A stretch of 64,000 nucleotides of DNA from Riptortus pedestris (lineage: Eukaryota; Arthropoda; Insecta; Hemiptera; Alydidae). The stretch covers positions 67,330,001 through 67,394,000 of the forward strand of contig CM032228.1 of the NCBI GenBank assembly GCA_019009955.1, given 5' to 3'. This document shows, piece by piece, positions 54,894-64,000 of this stretch. Each line of letters begins with the position of its first letter. Within the stretch, counting starts at the first letter, position 1. The position numbers and the translations under genes are program-made. The notes beneath the pieces were generated by a model, which was not told the origin of the DNA, searched no databases, and saw only the letters and a list, made by a program, of their open reading frames with translations.

Positions 54894-55003
54894 ATATATA
54901 AATAGTCAAGAACCGGACCTCATTTTTGGAGGAAATCTGAAGAAATTTTCCAAAAATCACGTCTCAATGGCTAATTTCCCCTAAGAAAAATCTGTTAAAA
55001 ACT

Positions 55004-55578
55004 TATAACAAAGAGCTTTAACCTGTAAAAATTAATTTTTTTTATTGATTAGTTATTGTTGGCAAATTACCACATAAATTAAAGCTCTCTTAGTTCATAT
55101 TTTTTTCTCTCCTGCTGTATTAATTAAAACGTTTTGCTGTATTAAAAACAAATAGAGAGTAAGATAATTTTATTGCCTTTAATGATGAATGAATTAATTC
55201 CATTAACTGTAATATAAAGTTAGTCTACTAGTGGCAAACATGTTAAAACAAACCATTGAGGGCTTAGAATGCTGATGTAAGCGACGTTACTTTAGAATAA
55301 CAAAATTATTTAATTTTGATATGTCGTTAATTAGTTACTTTTGTTTCTATTATTTTTCCCATTGCAAAGATCACTATAGTTATATTTCAGCAATGCCCGA
55401 AATATTTTGCAATTAGTATAGTGAAATATATTCTTTATTCTACAAACGCAATTGTAAAGAAAAAAGTTTAAAATCCATCAAAGCTTCACACGAAATTTAT
55501 ATCTCCGAGAGTTATTTGTACGATTGCCCTCTTCTTATAGCAATAGAATACACTAGAATTGGTCAAGGCTTAATTTTA

Positions 55579-55582
<4 letters not shown>
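55004..55582. other. AT-rich sequence, no supported gene
   Basis: Nothing recognised before the (TA)n tract at about 55583. Confidence 0.5.
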
Positions 55583-55624
<42 letters not shown>

Positions 55625-56104
55625 CTGTTACCGCTCTAGCGACCGCAATTATTGTTAAATCGTTATCAAATTTGATATTTAGTCGTTTTATGTAAAAAGA
55701 AAGATCAAGTTCGTTAAGGGCGGAAATCGGATCAGGGGGAGGGGGGTTTAGAGGAGAGGAGTTTCGAAAATTCGAAATATCTCCGTTCCTGAACGTCGCA
55801 TCGAAAAATTGTACAGAACCAATCTTATTGAAAATTATAAGATCTATAAATGTTGTAATTTACATATTGCCATTATCTTTAATATTAACCGAGATATATG
55901 CGTTTTTTTTTTAGTTTTCTGCCTTCAGTAAACCCTTACTCCTTCTCATGTCATATCAACAGTAAGCAGTTATATTATGAAGCACTTTATTTGAAGCCTA
56001 AATGACAAATATTGTTCTCATTGAATTTTTACGTCATGAGATAAATGCAAATACGGGACGCAAGTGGGAAATCTGCTTAGTTAACGCAGCCCCTGCGGAC
56101 TTTT
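55583..56104 (+). mobile_element. HINE copy, subfamily B, forward, left arm missing
   Basis: Starts with (TA)n (55583-55622), then TCTGTTACCGCTCTAGCG, core, B arm (CTTCTCATGTCATATCAACAG), GGGAAATCTGCTTAGTTAACG, and CAGCCCCTGCGGACTTTT, a shortened 3' hairpin. Confidence 0.85.
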
Positions 56105-57628
56105 GGAGTTATCCCTAGCCCCTGCCAGTCCACCGATCCTACAATCCCGGACTTATTTACTCTGTTGTTTTCAAATATTTTTGCGTTGAAAAACCTCGCA
56201 CATTACCAGGATTGAAGGAAGAATGTAAAAAATTCCATGCTTAACCACCATTTATGCGACGTTATTTTTTCTGCTAATTATTGTGTTTATAGAGCAAATT
56301 GTTTAAAAAAAAGTATATTATAAATAAAAAAAAAAAAGCTTCTAGAAAACCATGCGATTCCCTGTAAACTCCCTGTATATCATTACACGAATATCTGCCT
56401 CAATTACCTACCTGTCAAGTGCTTTTCATATGGAAATAAACTTTCATTGTGAATGTAACAATGTACATCAGCGAACTTCTCCAACCCTTGTTACGGGGAA
56501 ACCATTTTTATTGTACGGGAAATGAATTGAAATCATACAATGAACTCAATCGTTTTTTTTTTATTTTCCACAAGTCACCCACTATTGATTCTGGATCAGG
56601 ACTTTGAACAATAAAAGATAGAATTTTATGTTCCACTGCGTTCAATTAAATCTCTATTAGTTTTTTAGTTTCATGTATACGAGACTAAAATTCACAAGTT
56701 TAATTAGAGACGCATTCTAAAGCATATATTGAAGTATTATTAAATTGAGAATTTTTCATTTACTTGGAACAAGATATCAATATCATCAAAGATATTTTTT
56801 GAGTTAATTAAGAAACCACAATGAATAAATAATGGATTATTTATATACCTTCAATGAAAATGGAAAGAAACTTTTGGTTTATGGCATTTGGAATATTTAA
56901 ATCTCAGCGGGCTATTGTAATACAAACTATCTCAATAAATAATTTTTTTAATATTTATTTTTTGTAACAATAATTGATGATAAGACATATACTGACTGAA
57001 TGCTGTAAACAACATCAGGACTTACTCTATGACTTTCCAGAAATATTGTCGTAATGCAGCCCATAAATTAACAACCTATTCTCTTACCTATGCAAAATTC
57101 AAATATATGATGAAATTTATTATACAAATTTAGTCTATGGTGTAAAAATAAATTTCAAGTTATATTCATTAATTGATACTCTCAAGTGATATGTATAGAG
57201 ATGGTAATACTAGGTTGGAGAACACTACCGAAATCATTTGGAAAAGTAAAATTTCAGTTCATAATAATCATTCACAACTTTCTCAGCACCAATTTTGAAA
57301 AATATAGTACTACATTCATTTATGAAATGTATTTTACAACTTTTAGGTTTGTTATTTGATGTTGTTTAATTTTTGACGTTTTAAACTACAAATCACCTTT
57401 GACAAGATGTTTATAAATAAATGATTTGATTTTTAAGAATTTATGGGTTTCATTGATCTGTGTTTACACATTCTAAATATTAAAGGTTTAAAATAGTTTA
57501 TATTAAAATTGTTAGGCTAATACAGTTTTTTTTAAAAAAAAAAAAACCTTGTAAATTAAGAAAAATAATGACAAGATTAAAGCTATGAGAGGGAAAATGT
57601 TCTCGTAAAACTACAGTCGATATTATTT
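56105..57628. other. About 1.5 kb AT-rich sequence without recognised content
   Basis: The longest stretch in the window with no recognisable element, reading frame or RNA-like motif. Confidence 0.55.
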
Positions 57629-57761
57629 TAGCAGATTTTCCTTAAGGGAAATCAGCTATTGAGGTCGTACTCATGACGGAATTTTCGAATTTTTTCTACA
57701 AATGTCCATCGAACCTACCTAGGAGATGAAATGAGGTCCGTTCAAAACTGTATGTATATAT

Positions 57762-57818
<57 letters not shown>

Positions 57819-58610
57819 CACACATATCTGATACCGCTCTAGTGGTCGTAATTTTTGTTTGATCGTTACCAAATTCGATATTGAGTCGTTTTATGTAAAA
57901 AGAAAGATCAAGTTCGTTAACGGCTGAAATCGGACCAAGGGGAGAGTGGGGTTTAGAGGGGGATAATTTTGAGCATTCGAAATATCTCCGTTGTTATAAG
58001 TCGGAAAAAGTGTATAGAATCAATCTTATTGAACATTAAATGCCCTATAAATTTTGTTAGATACATTTATTGTCTATCTTGAATATTAACCGAGATATTT
58101 GAATTTTTCAGCCTTCAGTAAACCCCTACTTCTGCTAGTGTTAAATAAACAAAACTCCGCTATATAATACAAAATATTAATTGAACCATAAATACCAAAT
58201 ATTGTTTTCATTGAACTTTTACTTTGTGAGATACATGCAAATACGGTCTGTTGACCCCCCCCTTCTTTTGTCTTTGGATTACTAAAATTTGAGTGATTGA
58301 GATAGAACTGATTCTGATTTGTTACAAATTATACCGATAGCTTTAGTAAATTGATTTCAATAAAATTAATACGTTATATTCAGAAATATTTCATTAATTG
58401 TTTGTCTTTCCGGTCTGTCTATGCAGCGCTACGAGGCTGGCTTGCCTGTTTGTTAACAATTCAGCCGCTTTCCGTTGTAGAGTTTATTCACTTGTATTGT
58501 ACATTTACTGAGCATTCACGGTAGTGTGTAACTGTATGTATATTTATCTATTGTAAACCTTCGCGTGGGAAATCTGCTTAGTTTACGCAGCCCCTGCTTG
58601 ACGGACTTTT
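57629..58610 (+). mobile_element. HINE copy, subfamily C, forward
   Basis: About 981 bp. Left palindrome AGCAGATTTTCCTTAAGGG, (TA)n at about 57765-57809, core, C arm (TTGAGTGATTGAGATAGAAC, TTTCCGGTCTGTC, CATTCACGGTAGTG), ending GTTTACGCAGCCCCTGCTTG then ACGGACTTTTT. One hairpin substitution. Confidence 0.88.
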
Positions 58611-59624
58611 TTATTTCATTTTACGTTATTTTTATTTACAGTGCCATGGAACTTGAAAAACTTCGTAGTTCTGTTAGTTTTTTAGATATCCTATCCACTT
58701 TTTGCAAATTAATAATTAATAAAAATGGAGGAAGCAAGAGTTCAATTTTGTGCCTATGGTTTGGAATACGAATGAACAGAGAGAAGAGTCGGGCATTAAT
58801 TAAGCCAATGTAACGGGCAGTCGTTGGTCCTGCAATATAAATTAAATTGAAATACTGACTTATTGGCAGCAAAATTCACAATGTTTCATTGTGTGTGATT
58901 ACTCCTTTTTCGCCTGAAATTAGTTTAAGCTAATAAACCAAATTTATTCCTGTTGGGGAATGGCAATATTAATTGTGTTTCCATATTACAAACAATCCAA
59001 TGCCTACGAATGTTATAACTTCGTCATTCCATATTGGCCAATTTATTTCAGAAAGATGTATTTTTCTATGAAGAAAAGACAATTTTAGAGAAAAAAAAGC
59101 TAATTTATTCAAAGTTTGAAAAGTCTATAAATCCAAAGAGTTTAATAATAATATTCATATACTAGGGGTAGTTTTTGTATAACCAATCATCTACTTGATA
59201 TGGTATATATATAATCCCCAATGAAAAAAATAACCTAATTATTTTAATCTTGTATTGTTTAATAGTTTGGCAAGGTTGGTTCTTGACTTATGTTCAGTCA
59301 CTTTGTTTTTCTGTGTTTCATGTTAGCATTGGACAACGTTGTATAAAATAACCCCTAGAGGATGTACGCTTTCATATGGAACTGTTGCAAATGTCTTAAT
59401 TTATATTGTACATCAAATATGGAGGCAGACGAGTTTTAAATATACAATTGACCACTAACATCATTTAGATTTCACAGAAACCACTAGACTTCTAAAGATC
59501 TAAAAATAGAATCGTAATATTAATATTATACATTTACAATGGATGTTTAAAATAGTTCTCTGTTGAAAGTAATTGGGCAATAAATTAAAATTATTTATGG
59601 GCAGCTATGTTAGAAAATGAATTT
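58611..59624. other. AT-rich sequence, no supported gene
   Basis: Nothing recognised. An overlapping pair of frames on opposite strands near 58.6-58.9 kb has no motif. Confidence 0.5.
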
Positions 59625-59629
59625 TCCGA

Positions 59630-59755
59630 TACGACTCATCATAAACAAGAGATTTTGAATTTTCGAAATTTTCCTCTGCATCAATACCCCCCTCTCCCAC
59701 CGGCTAGATATCACCCGTTAACGATCTTGATCTTAGTTTTATAAAAACGGCCAAC
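59630..59755 (-). repeat. HINE core fragment, reverse
   Basis: CCGATACGACTCATCATAAAC, TTTTCGAAATTTTCCTCTGC, TATCACCCGTTAACGATC. Confidence 0.7.
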
Positions 59756-59849
59756 CCATTAAAAGTGGGAATGCAATTTGGCTAAAAACTAGTTACCTTA
59801 GCATATTACAAAAATGTCAAATTAACTTAACCAGCCAGCAAGTGTGTTT

Positions 59850-59962
59850 TAGCAGATTCCCCTTAAGGGAAATCAGCTATTGAGGTTGTACTCATGACGC
59901 GATATTCGAGAAAGTTCTTCAAATGTCCACCGATCCTACCCATGAGTTGACGAAAATGAGGT
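59850..59962 (+). repeat. HINE left-end fragment, forward
   Basis: AGCAGATTCCCCTTAAGGG, GAGGTTGTACTCATGACGCG, GAGTTGACGAAAATGAGG. It stops before the microsatellite. Confidence 0.85.
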
Positions 59963-60039
59963 CTTTAATTTAAATTTATTTTAGCAATTATGACACAATT
60001 ATTTTGTGAAATTGTAGTGTCCGTTACATATGTATTGTC

Positions 60040-60121
60040 CGTGAAACATTTAAATATGGAGTTTGGTAACAATCAAACAAACATTGCAGACTGCTAGAGC
60101 TTTAACAGAAAAATATTTAAA

Positions 60122-60192
<71 letters not shown>

Positions 60193-60325
60193 TCATGCAT
60201 ACATATATAGACACACACACACACACACACATATTTTTGAACGGAACTCATTTTCGTCATCTGCTTTTAGGATGAATAGACATGTTCCTCAATAGCTGAT
60301 TACCCTTATGGAAAATCTGTTAAAA
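60040..60325 (-). mobile_element. HINE left half, reverse, with compound microsatellite
   Basis: Core words (GGAGTTTGGTAACAATCAAAC, CTGCTAGAGCTTTAACAG), (TA)n at about 60128-60190, (AC)n at about 60211-60231, then TTTGAACGGAACTCATTTTC and CTCAATAGCTGATTACCC, ending GGAAAATCTGTTAAAA. Confidence 0.8.
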
Positions 60326-61225
60326 GGTTTACAAGGACTAACAAGAAAAAAAAAAAGAATATTCACAACCATACAAGAAACATTTTCAAATAAAGACGTA
60401 TTCATGTCATTTTACATTAATAATAGACGGTATAGACCAATGGGACAATAGAAACCGATGGTGGGTTTGTTTAAATAAATAATTGAAGACAATATGCCAT
60501 GACTTACTGTACGGCCATATTAGGGGAAGTTGGCTGGCCTGGTATGCAGATGTACCCTAACCACGGTACTCCAGGGAAATTTCGAGTGAGGGTGGATGAG
60601 GAGCGTGTTTTTAGAGAATTTAGTGGCAACACAATTTCAGCCGCTGGTATTTCAGGGGAAATTTCAGCATAGACTAACGAAAGGATTTCATTTACATTTT
60701 TTTTTTTATTTTTATGTACTTTCTACATTTCCTCGGTTTATAGTCCTCTGCCTTAGTACGATTTCAGAACGAATCTTGGCTACCGACACCATAAAGTGTG
60801 AACAAAGTTATTATTTGCTCAAATAAGACTTCTACTTGTTTGTTTCATACGTGTAGATACGTTGTTTCATACGGATATTTATATAATACGATAAATAACT
60901 AAAAATTAAAAGTAAACCATTATTTCTAACAAAAATTAAATTAATTTATTCATTGATTCTATGGGGATTATAAGTGTACAACGAATCAAATATATATTAG
61001 CGTTTTTTCTGGCCAATGTTATTAGTCAGTTTAATATTTTATATGGCCTAGTGCCCTATTAAGACTGCATTTGTACAGAAAGGATTGACAATTAATGTTA
61101 ATTTACATACTCTTTACAACTAACTTTCCTTTTGTGTAAGTGATAGGTTTTAGTCTGTTAGGAAGAGGAAGACTGCATGTACGCGCGTTTGTTTGTGTAT
61201 ATGTGAGTGTGTGTGTGTGTGCGTA
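60326..61225. other. AT-rich sequence, no supported gene
   Basis: A short (TG)n lies at about 61206-61220. The 76-codon frame 60596-60826 has no recognisable motif. Confidence 0.5.
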
Positions 61226-61394
61226 TTTTTTATTAATATTTATTTACGTCCACTTTATGTTACTTTGGCTAATCGGGGCGGGTTATCTACAGGGAACCGC
61301 CCTTTTCTAGCAAAGGTAAGACTAAGGAATATATTTAATGAGTCCGTCACCAAATAAATTTCTACTGCCCAGGGCAGACATCAAACCAGCCATG
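61226..61394 (-). mobile_element. tRNA-derived SINE, head truncated
   Basis: Tail and body (ATTTATTTACGTCCACTTTA, GGCTAATCGGGGCGGGTTAT, GCCCTTTTCTAGC, TCTACTGCCCAGGGCAGAC). Lies between two (TG)n tracts, so a duplicated TGTGTGTG target is possible. Confidence 0.8.
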
Positions 61395-61500
61395 TGTGTG
61401 TGTATATAGATATATACTTGGATAAACATAACCAGAAAGACGAGCTTTGAACGGAAGGTGCCGTATTGTAATATTCTTATTTTCCTGTACATACACATAG

Positions 61501-62113
61501 TGCTACGTTTATTACAAAATCAGTAATAAACGTGGTTTACTGGAATTTTTTTTGGATTGCAAAATTATACACATACAAGCCTCAGAGTTTTTATCACTGC
61601 ACAATTATTTAACAATGCACTACACACATGGTTAATTATTCTTACCTACTACTCTCAGTATGCACTGATAGCTTCACTGTTCTTGCTATTACACAGTCCT
61701 ATAACTCACTCACGATCACTGAAGTTCCCAAAAACACGGCATTGCACTGGTCTTCGCCAAGTTAACGGTACTGCACTGTCTAAACACGACACTATACTGT
61801 TCTTTACAGAGTCACGGCACAACACTGTTCTTCACATAAAACACTTGACAGTACTGCAACTAAGTCGCACTGTTGCACTGAAGTCACTGATGATCACTTG
61901 AAGACAAAAACTGCCTCGAGTCGGGCATGGTCCCTTATATAGCCTGTCGGAAAACATCAAACAGAATAGAACTAGATACGTTGCTTAGAACAGTCCCAGC
62001 ACTAGTAGACACTTCGGGCGCCAATAGTCCTTACAATTCGGTCGGCTCATGTTCTTTGTACTTCCCAAATACGTGACTATCTCTGTTTAATTTTTCATGT
62101 ATTTAATTTAACA
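61501..62113 (-). mobile_element. Solo LTR of the gypsy family
   Basis: On the minus strand it begins TGTTAAATTAAATACATG and ends AATAAACGTAGCA, giving TG...CA ends and 613 bp. A TATA-like GGCTATATAAGGG lies at 61932-61943, with many short GAACAGTGT-type repeats downstream. It resembles the LTR at 53463-54052 throughout. No clean target duplication was found. Its plus frame (61557-61901) is not a gene. Confidence 0.85.
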
Positions 62114-62170
62114 CTAGGGTCATTGGTCACGCTATTTGGATTATCTACAGTTGTACTGATGTTTCGTTTT

Positions 62171-62292
62171 AGCAGATTTCCCTTAAGGGAAATCAGCTAT
62201 TGAGGTTGTACTCATGACGCGATTTTCGAAATTTTTCTCCAAATGTCCATCGATCCTACCCAGGAGATGACTAAATTGAGGTCCGTTCAAAA

Positions 62293-62348
<56 letters not shown>

Positions 62349-62780
62349 CTGTTACCGCTCTAGCGGTCGCAATTATTGTTTAATCGTTACCAAACTCGAT
62401 ATTTAGTCGTTTTATATAAAAGAATAAATCAAATAATAAATAAATAAAAGAAAGATCAAGTTCGTTAACGGCTGAAATCGGACCAGCGGGAGGGGGGGTT
62501 TAGAGTTGAGGTTTTTTGAAAATTCAAAATATCTCCGTTACCATACGTCGGATCAAGAAATTGTATAGAACCAATATTATTGCAAATTAAACTTACTATA
62601 AATATTGTACTATACATTTATTCTCTATCGTGAATATTAACCGTGATATTTGTATTTTTATTAAATGTGGGCCGATAACGAACGTATAGAGAGACGGCTC
62701 TCGTATAATGATTTCTCTATTGAATAGCTTCTCGTGGGAAATCTGCTTAGTTTACGCAGCCTCTGCGTGACGGACTTTTT
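62171..62780 (+). mobile_element. HINE copy, subfamily A, forward
   Basis: 610 bp with intact left palindrome and (TA)n at 62296-62345. A small internal duplication (AATAAATCAAATAATAAATA) lies at about 62424-62450. The A arm is shortened. Ends CGCAGCCTCTGCGTGACGGAC then TTTTT. Confidence 0.92.
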
Positions 62781-62819
62781 CTTTTTAGAGATGTATTATT
62801 TAATCCATGGTTGGATAAA

Positions 62820-62972
62820 ATACATTCATTTATTAGCCATTTTATGCTACAATGGCTAATCGGGACGGGCTATATACAGGTTACCACCCTTTTCTAGCCA
62901 GAGTGTGACTAAGGATTTTATTTATCGAGTTTGACACTAAATAAACTCCTATTGCTTAAGTGGGAATTGTGT
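62820..62972 (-). mobile_element. tRNA-derived SINE, head truncated and diverged
   Basis: ATTCATTTATTAGCC, GGCTAATCGGGACGGGC, CCACCCTTTTCTAGCCAGAG, GACACTAAATAAACTCC. Confidence 0.75.
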
Positions 62973-63115
62973 CTACAGTTACAGTGTTGGCAATAGGGTT
63001 CGTCTTCTCCAGTAAGTAAATAAGTAAGTTTGTGTCAGTTGTGAATGGCCAATTCGTAAACTCGTTAAGAATTCTTCTTCTTTTCCGAATAGTCTTTTCG
63101 AGGAAGGCCCTGCAC

Positions 63116-63944
63116 GAGTCAACTCTCGCTAACACGAACCTCGATAACACGAAATCCTCGATATCACGAATTATTTTTAATCCCCTTGGGAAAACCTGTC
63201 TAACACGAAGAAATTACCATACGTAACACGAACTAATTTTCCGGTTATATTTTACCTCTATAACACGAAGAGAGACAAAAATTACCTCTGTAACTCGAAG
63301 TTCAGTAGATAAGACGAATTTGATTAGCGCATTACCTCTATATCACGATGTTCTCAGAATGGATTTGTTTAACACGAAAACCCGGCGTTCGGGTTGCAAC
63401 CTGTCGGTGAGACATAACCGGGGACAAGATCCTCGTCAGCCTCGTCTCGGGTCCAGAATGAGTGCGAAAAGACAACCCAAGGCATTTACTGTTGGCGAAA
63501 AGTTACAAATAAAGTTGGTGAACGAAGGGGTAGTGAAGAAAGACATCGCTACCAAGTTTAATTTTGAAGCTGTAAGGGATAGGTACAGCAAAGTTTTTTT
63601 TTGTTTTAATCAACATTATGACTGAGAGTGTTTTTCAGTTTTAAACAAAGAAAGACTAAGGACTTATTAATCAGTGGAATTAATATTATATTTTCTGTGC
63701 TTTACCGTTTTTATTTAATTATGTATATATACATATTTTAATTCATTTAAATATTCGTAAAATATTAAGATTATGTAGATTTGTAGAAGATGTAGGGAAT
63801 AAATCACAGTACATTTTTTTACCTCTGTAACACGAATTTTCATTTAGTTCACCTCTATAACTCGAACTATGCCTAAGACGAACTATACATAACACGAACA
63901 AAAATAGCAGTCCCGTGGAATTTCGTGATAGCGAGAGTCGACTG
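63116..63944 (+). mobile_element. pogo-type DNA transposon, non-autonomous
   Basis: Right terminus, complemented: CAGTCGACTCTCGCTATCAC next to TA (63945-63946). Left: GAGTCAACTCTCGCTAACAC at 63116 (first base and TA mutated). Many copies of TAACACGAA and close variants lie inside both ends (about 63132-63380 and 63820-63900). About 829 bp with the start of a pogo transposase gene. Confidence 0.88.
63458..63625 (+). pseudogene. pogo transposase N-terminal fragment
   Basis: From the ATG at 63458 the frame reads MSAKRQPKAFTVGEKLQIKL, VNEGVVKKDIATKFNFEAV, the psq/CENP-B-type helix-turn-helix at the N-terminus of pogo/Tigger transposases (basic leader, FTxxEKLxI..., then KxxIAxKFN as recognition helix). 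It is open further upstream, but that part overlaps the terminal repeat array and is probably not translated. It ends at a stop after about 55 codons; the CENP-B second domain and DDE domain are absent. The internal deletion leaves both ends of the element, so trans-mobilisation is conceivable. Confidence 0.85.
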
Positions 63945-64000
63945 TATATGTTTTAAGTTCTTCAAGTTTGTTGTCAGCAGTGCAACAATATTAGTGAGCT

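Noticed and set aside
63130..63380. CRISPR-like array of short repeats
   Set aside because: Repeats are 9-10 bases, irregularly spaced, in a eukaryotic transposon end.

Overview
This is a stretch of AT-rich animal nuclear DNA, almost certainly from an arthropod and most likely an insect. It has no recognisable host protein-coding gene and no rRNA, tRNA, CRISPR or operon. The assignment rests on the mobile elements: BEL/Pao and Ty3/gypsy (412/mdg1-like) retroelements, several piggyBac-type TTAA elements, pogo/Tigger and Tc1 DNA transposons, Helitrons, a DINE-1/HINE-like family, a tRNA-derived SINE, a LINE 3' end and a Penelope-like repeat with a hammerhead-like motif. All coding traces I can defend are broken transposon genes. 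Long reading frames rich in YIYIYI or VCVCVC are translated microsatellites.

The dominant component is one non-autonomous family, called HINE here, with more than 25 full or partial copies from end to end. A copy starts with AGCAGATTTCCC, usually the first half of a TTAA-centred palindrome. It carries a microsatellite, normally (TA)n, at a fixed internal position, then ends with GGGAAATCTGCT, about 7 bases, the hairpin CGCAGCCCCTGCG, TGACGGAC and a T-run. Subterminal inverted repeats, one 3' hairpin and no target duplication match non-autonomous Helentrons. At least three interchangeable right arms exist: A (copies 610-670 bp), B and C (860-980 bp).

Layout. 0.3-2.7 kb: HINE, then two Helitrons end to end. 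4.4-5.3 kb: Helitron remnant. 5.9-8.4 kb: a HINE split by a Helitron carrying a Tc1 fragment, then a HINE head to tail. 8.66-9.74 kb: a SINE split by a HINE that is itself split by a second SINE. 10-12.1 kb: reverse HINEs. 12.6-13.2 kb: LINE 3' end. 14 kb: SINE with a clear target duplication. 16.3-19.4 kb: HINEs, an inverted Penelope-like pair, and a piggyBac element inserted in it. 20-25.8 kb: HINEs, a (CT)n tract and a pogo MITE. 25.8-29.7 kb: three TTAA elements, one nested in another. 31.2 kb: a near-perfect palindrome. 33-35 kb: reverse HINE array with a SINE. 35.7-36.5 kb: a textbook Helitron. 36.9-41 kb: a forward HINE array. 41.8-44 kb: a Helitron split by a piggyBac. 46-49.4 kb: HINEs and a deleted BEL/Pao. 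49.9-50.9 kb: a piggyBac deletion derivative. 52.4-54.9 kb: gypsy LTR pieces in a HINE. 55-63 kb: more HINEs, a solo gypsy LTR and SINEs. 63.1-63.9 kb: a pogo element.

The window is best read as a dated stack of insertions. Several nests preserve their empty target in the flanks or in a nearby paralogous copy, so element boundaries and insertion chemistry can be read directly. Coordinates of degraded copies are good to about 5-20 bases. Family names come from motifs recognised by eye, not from database searches.
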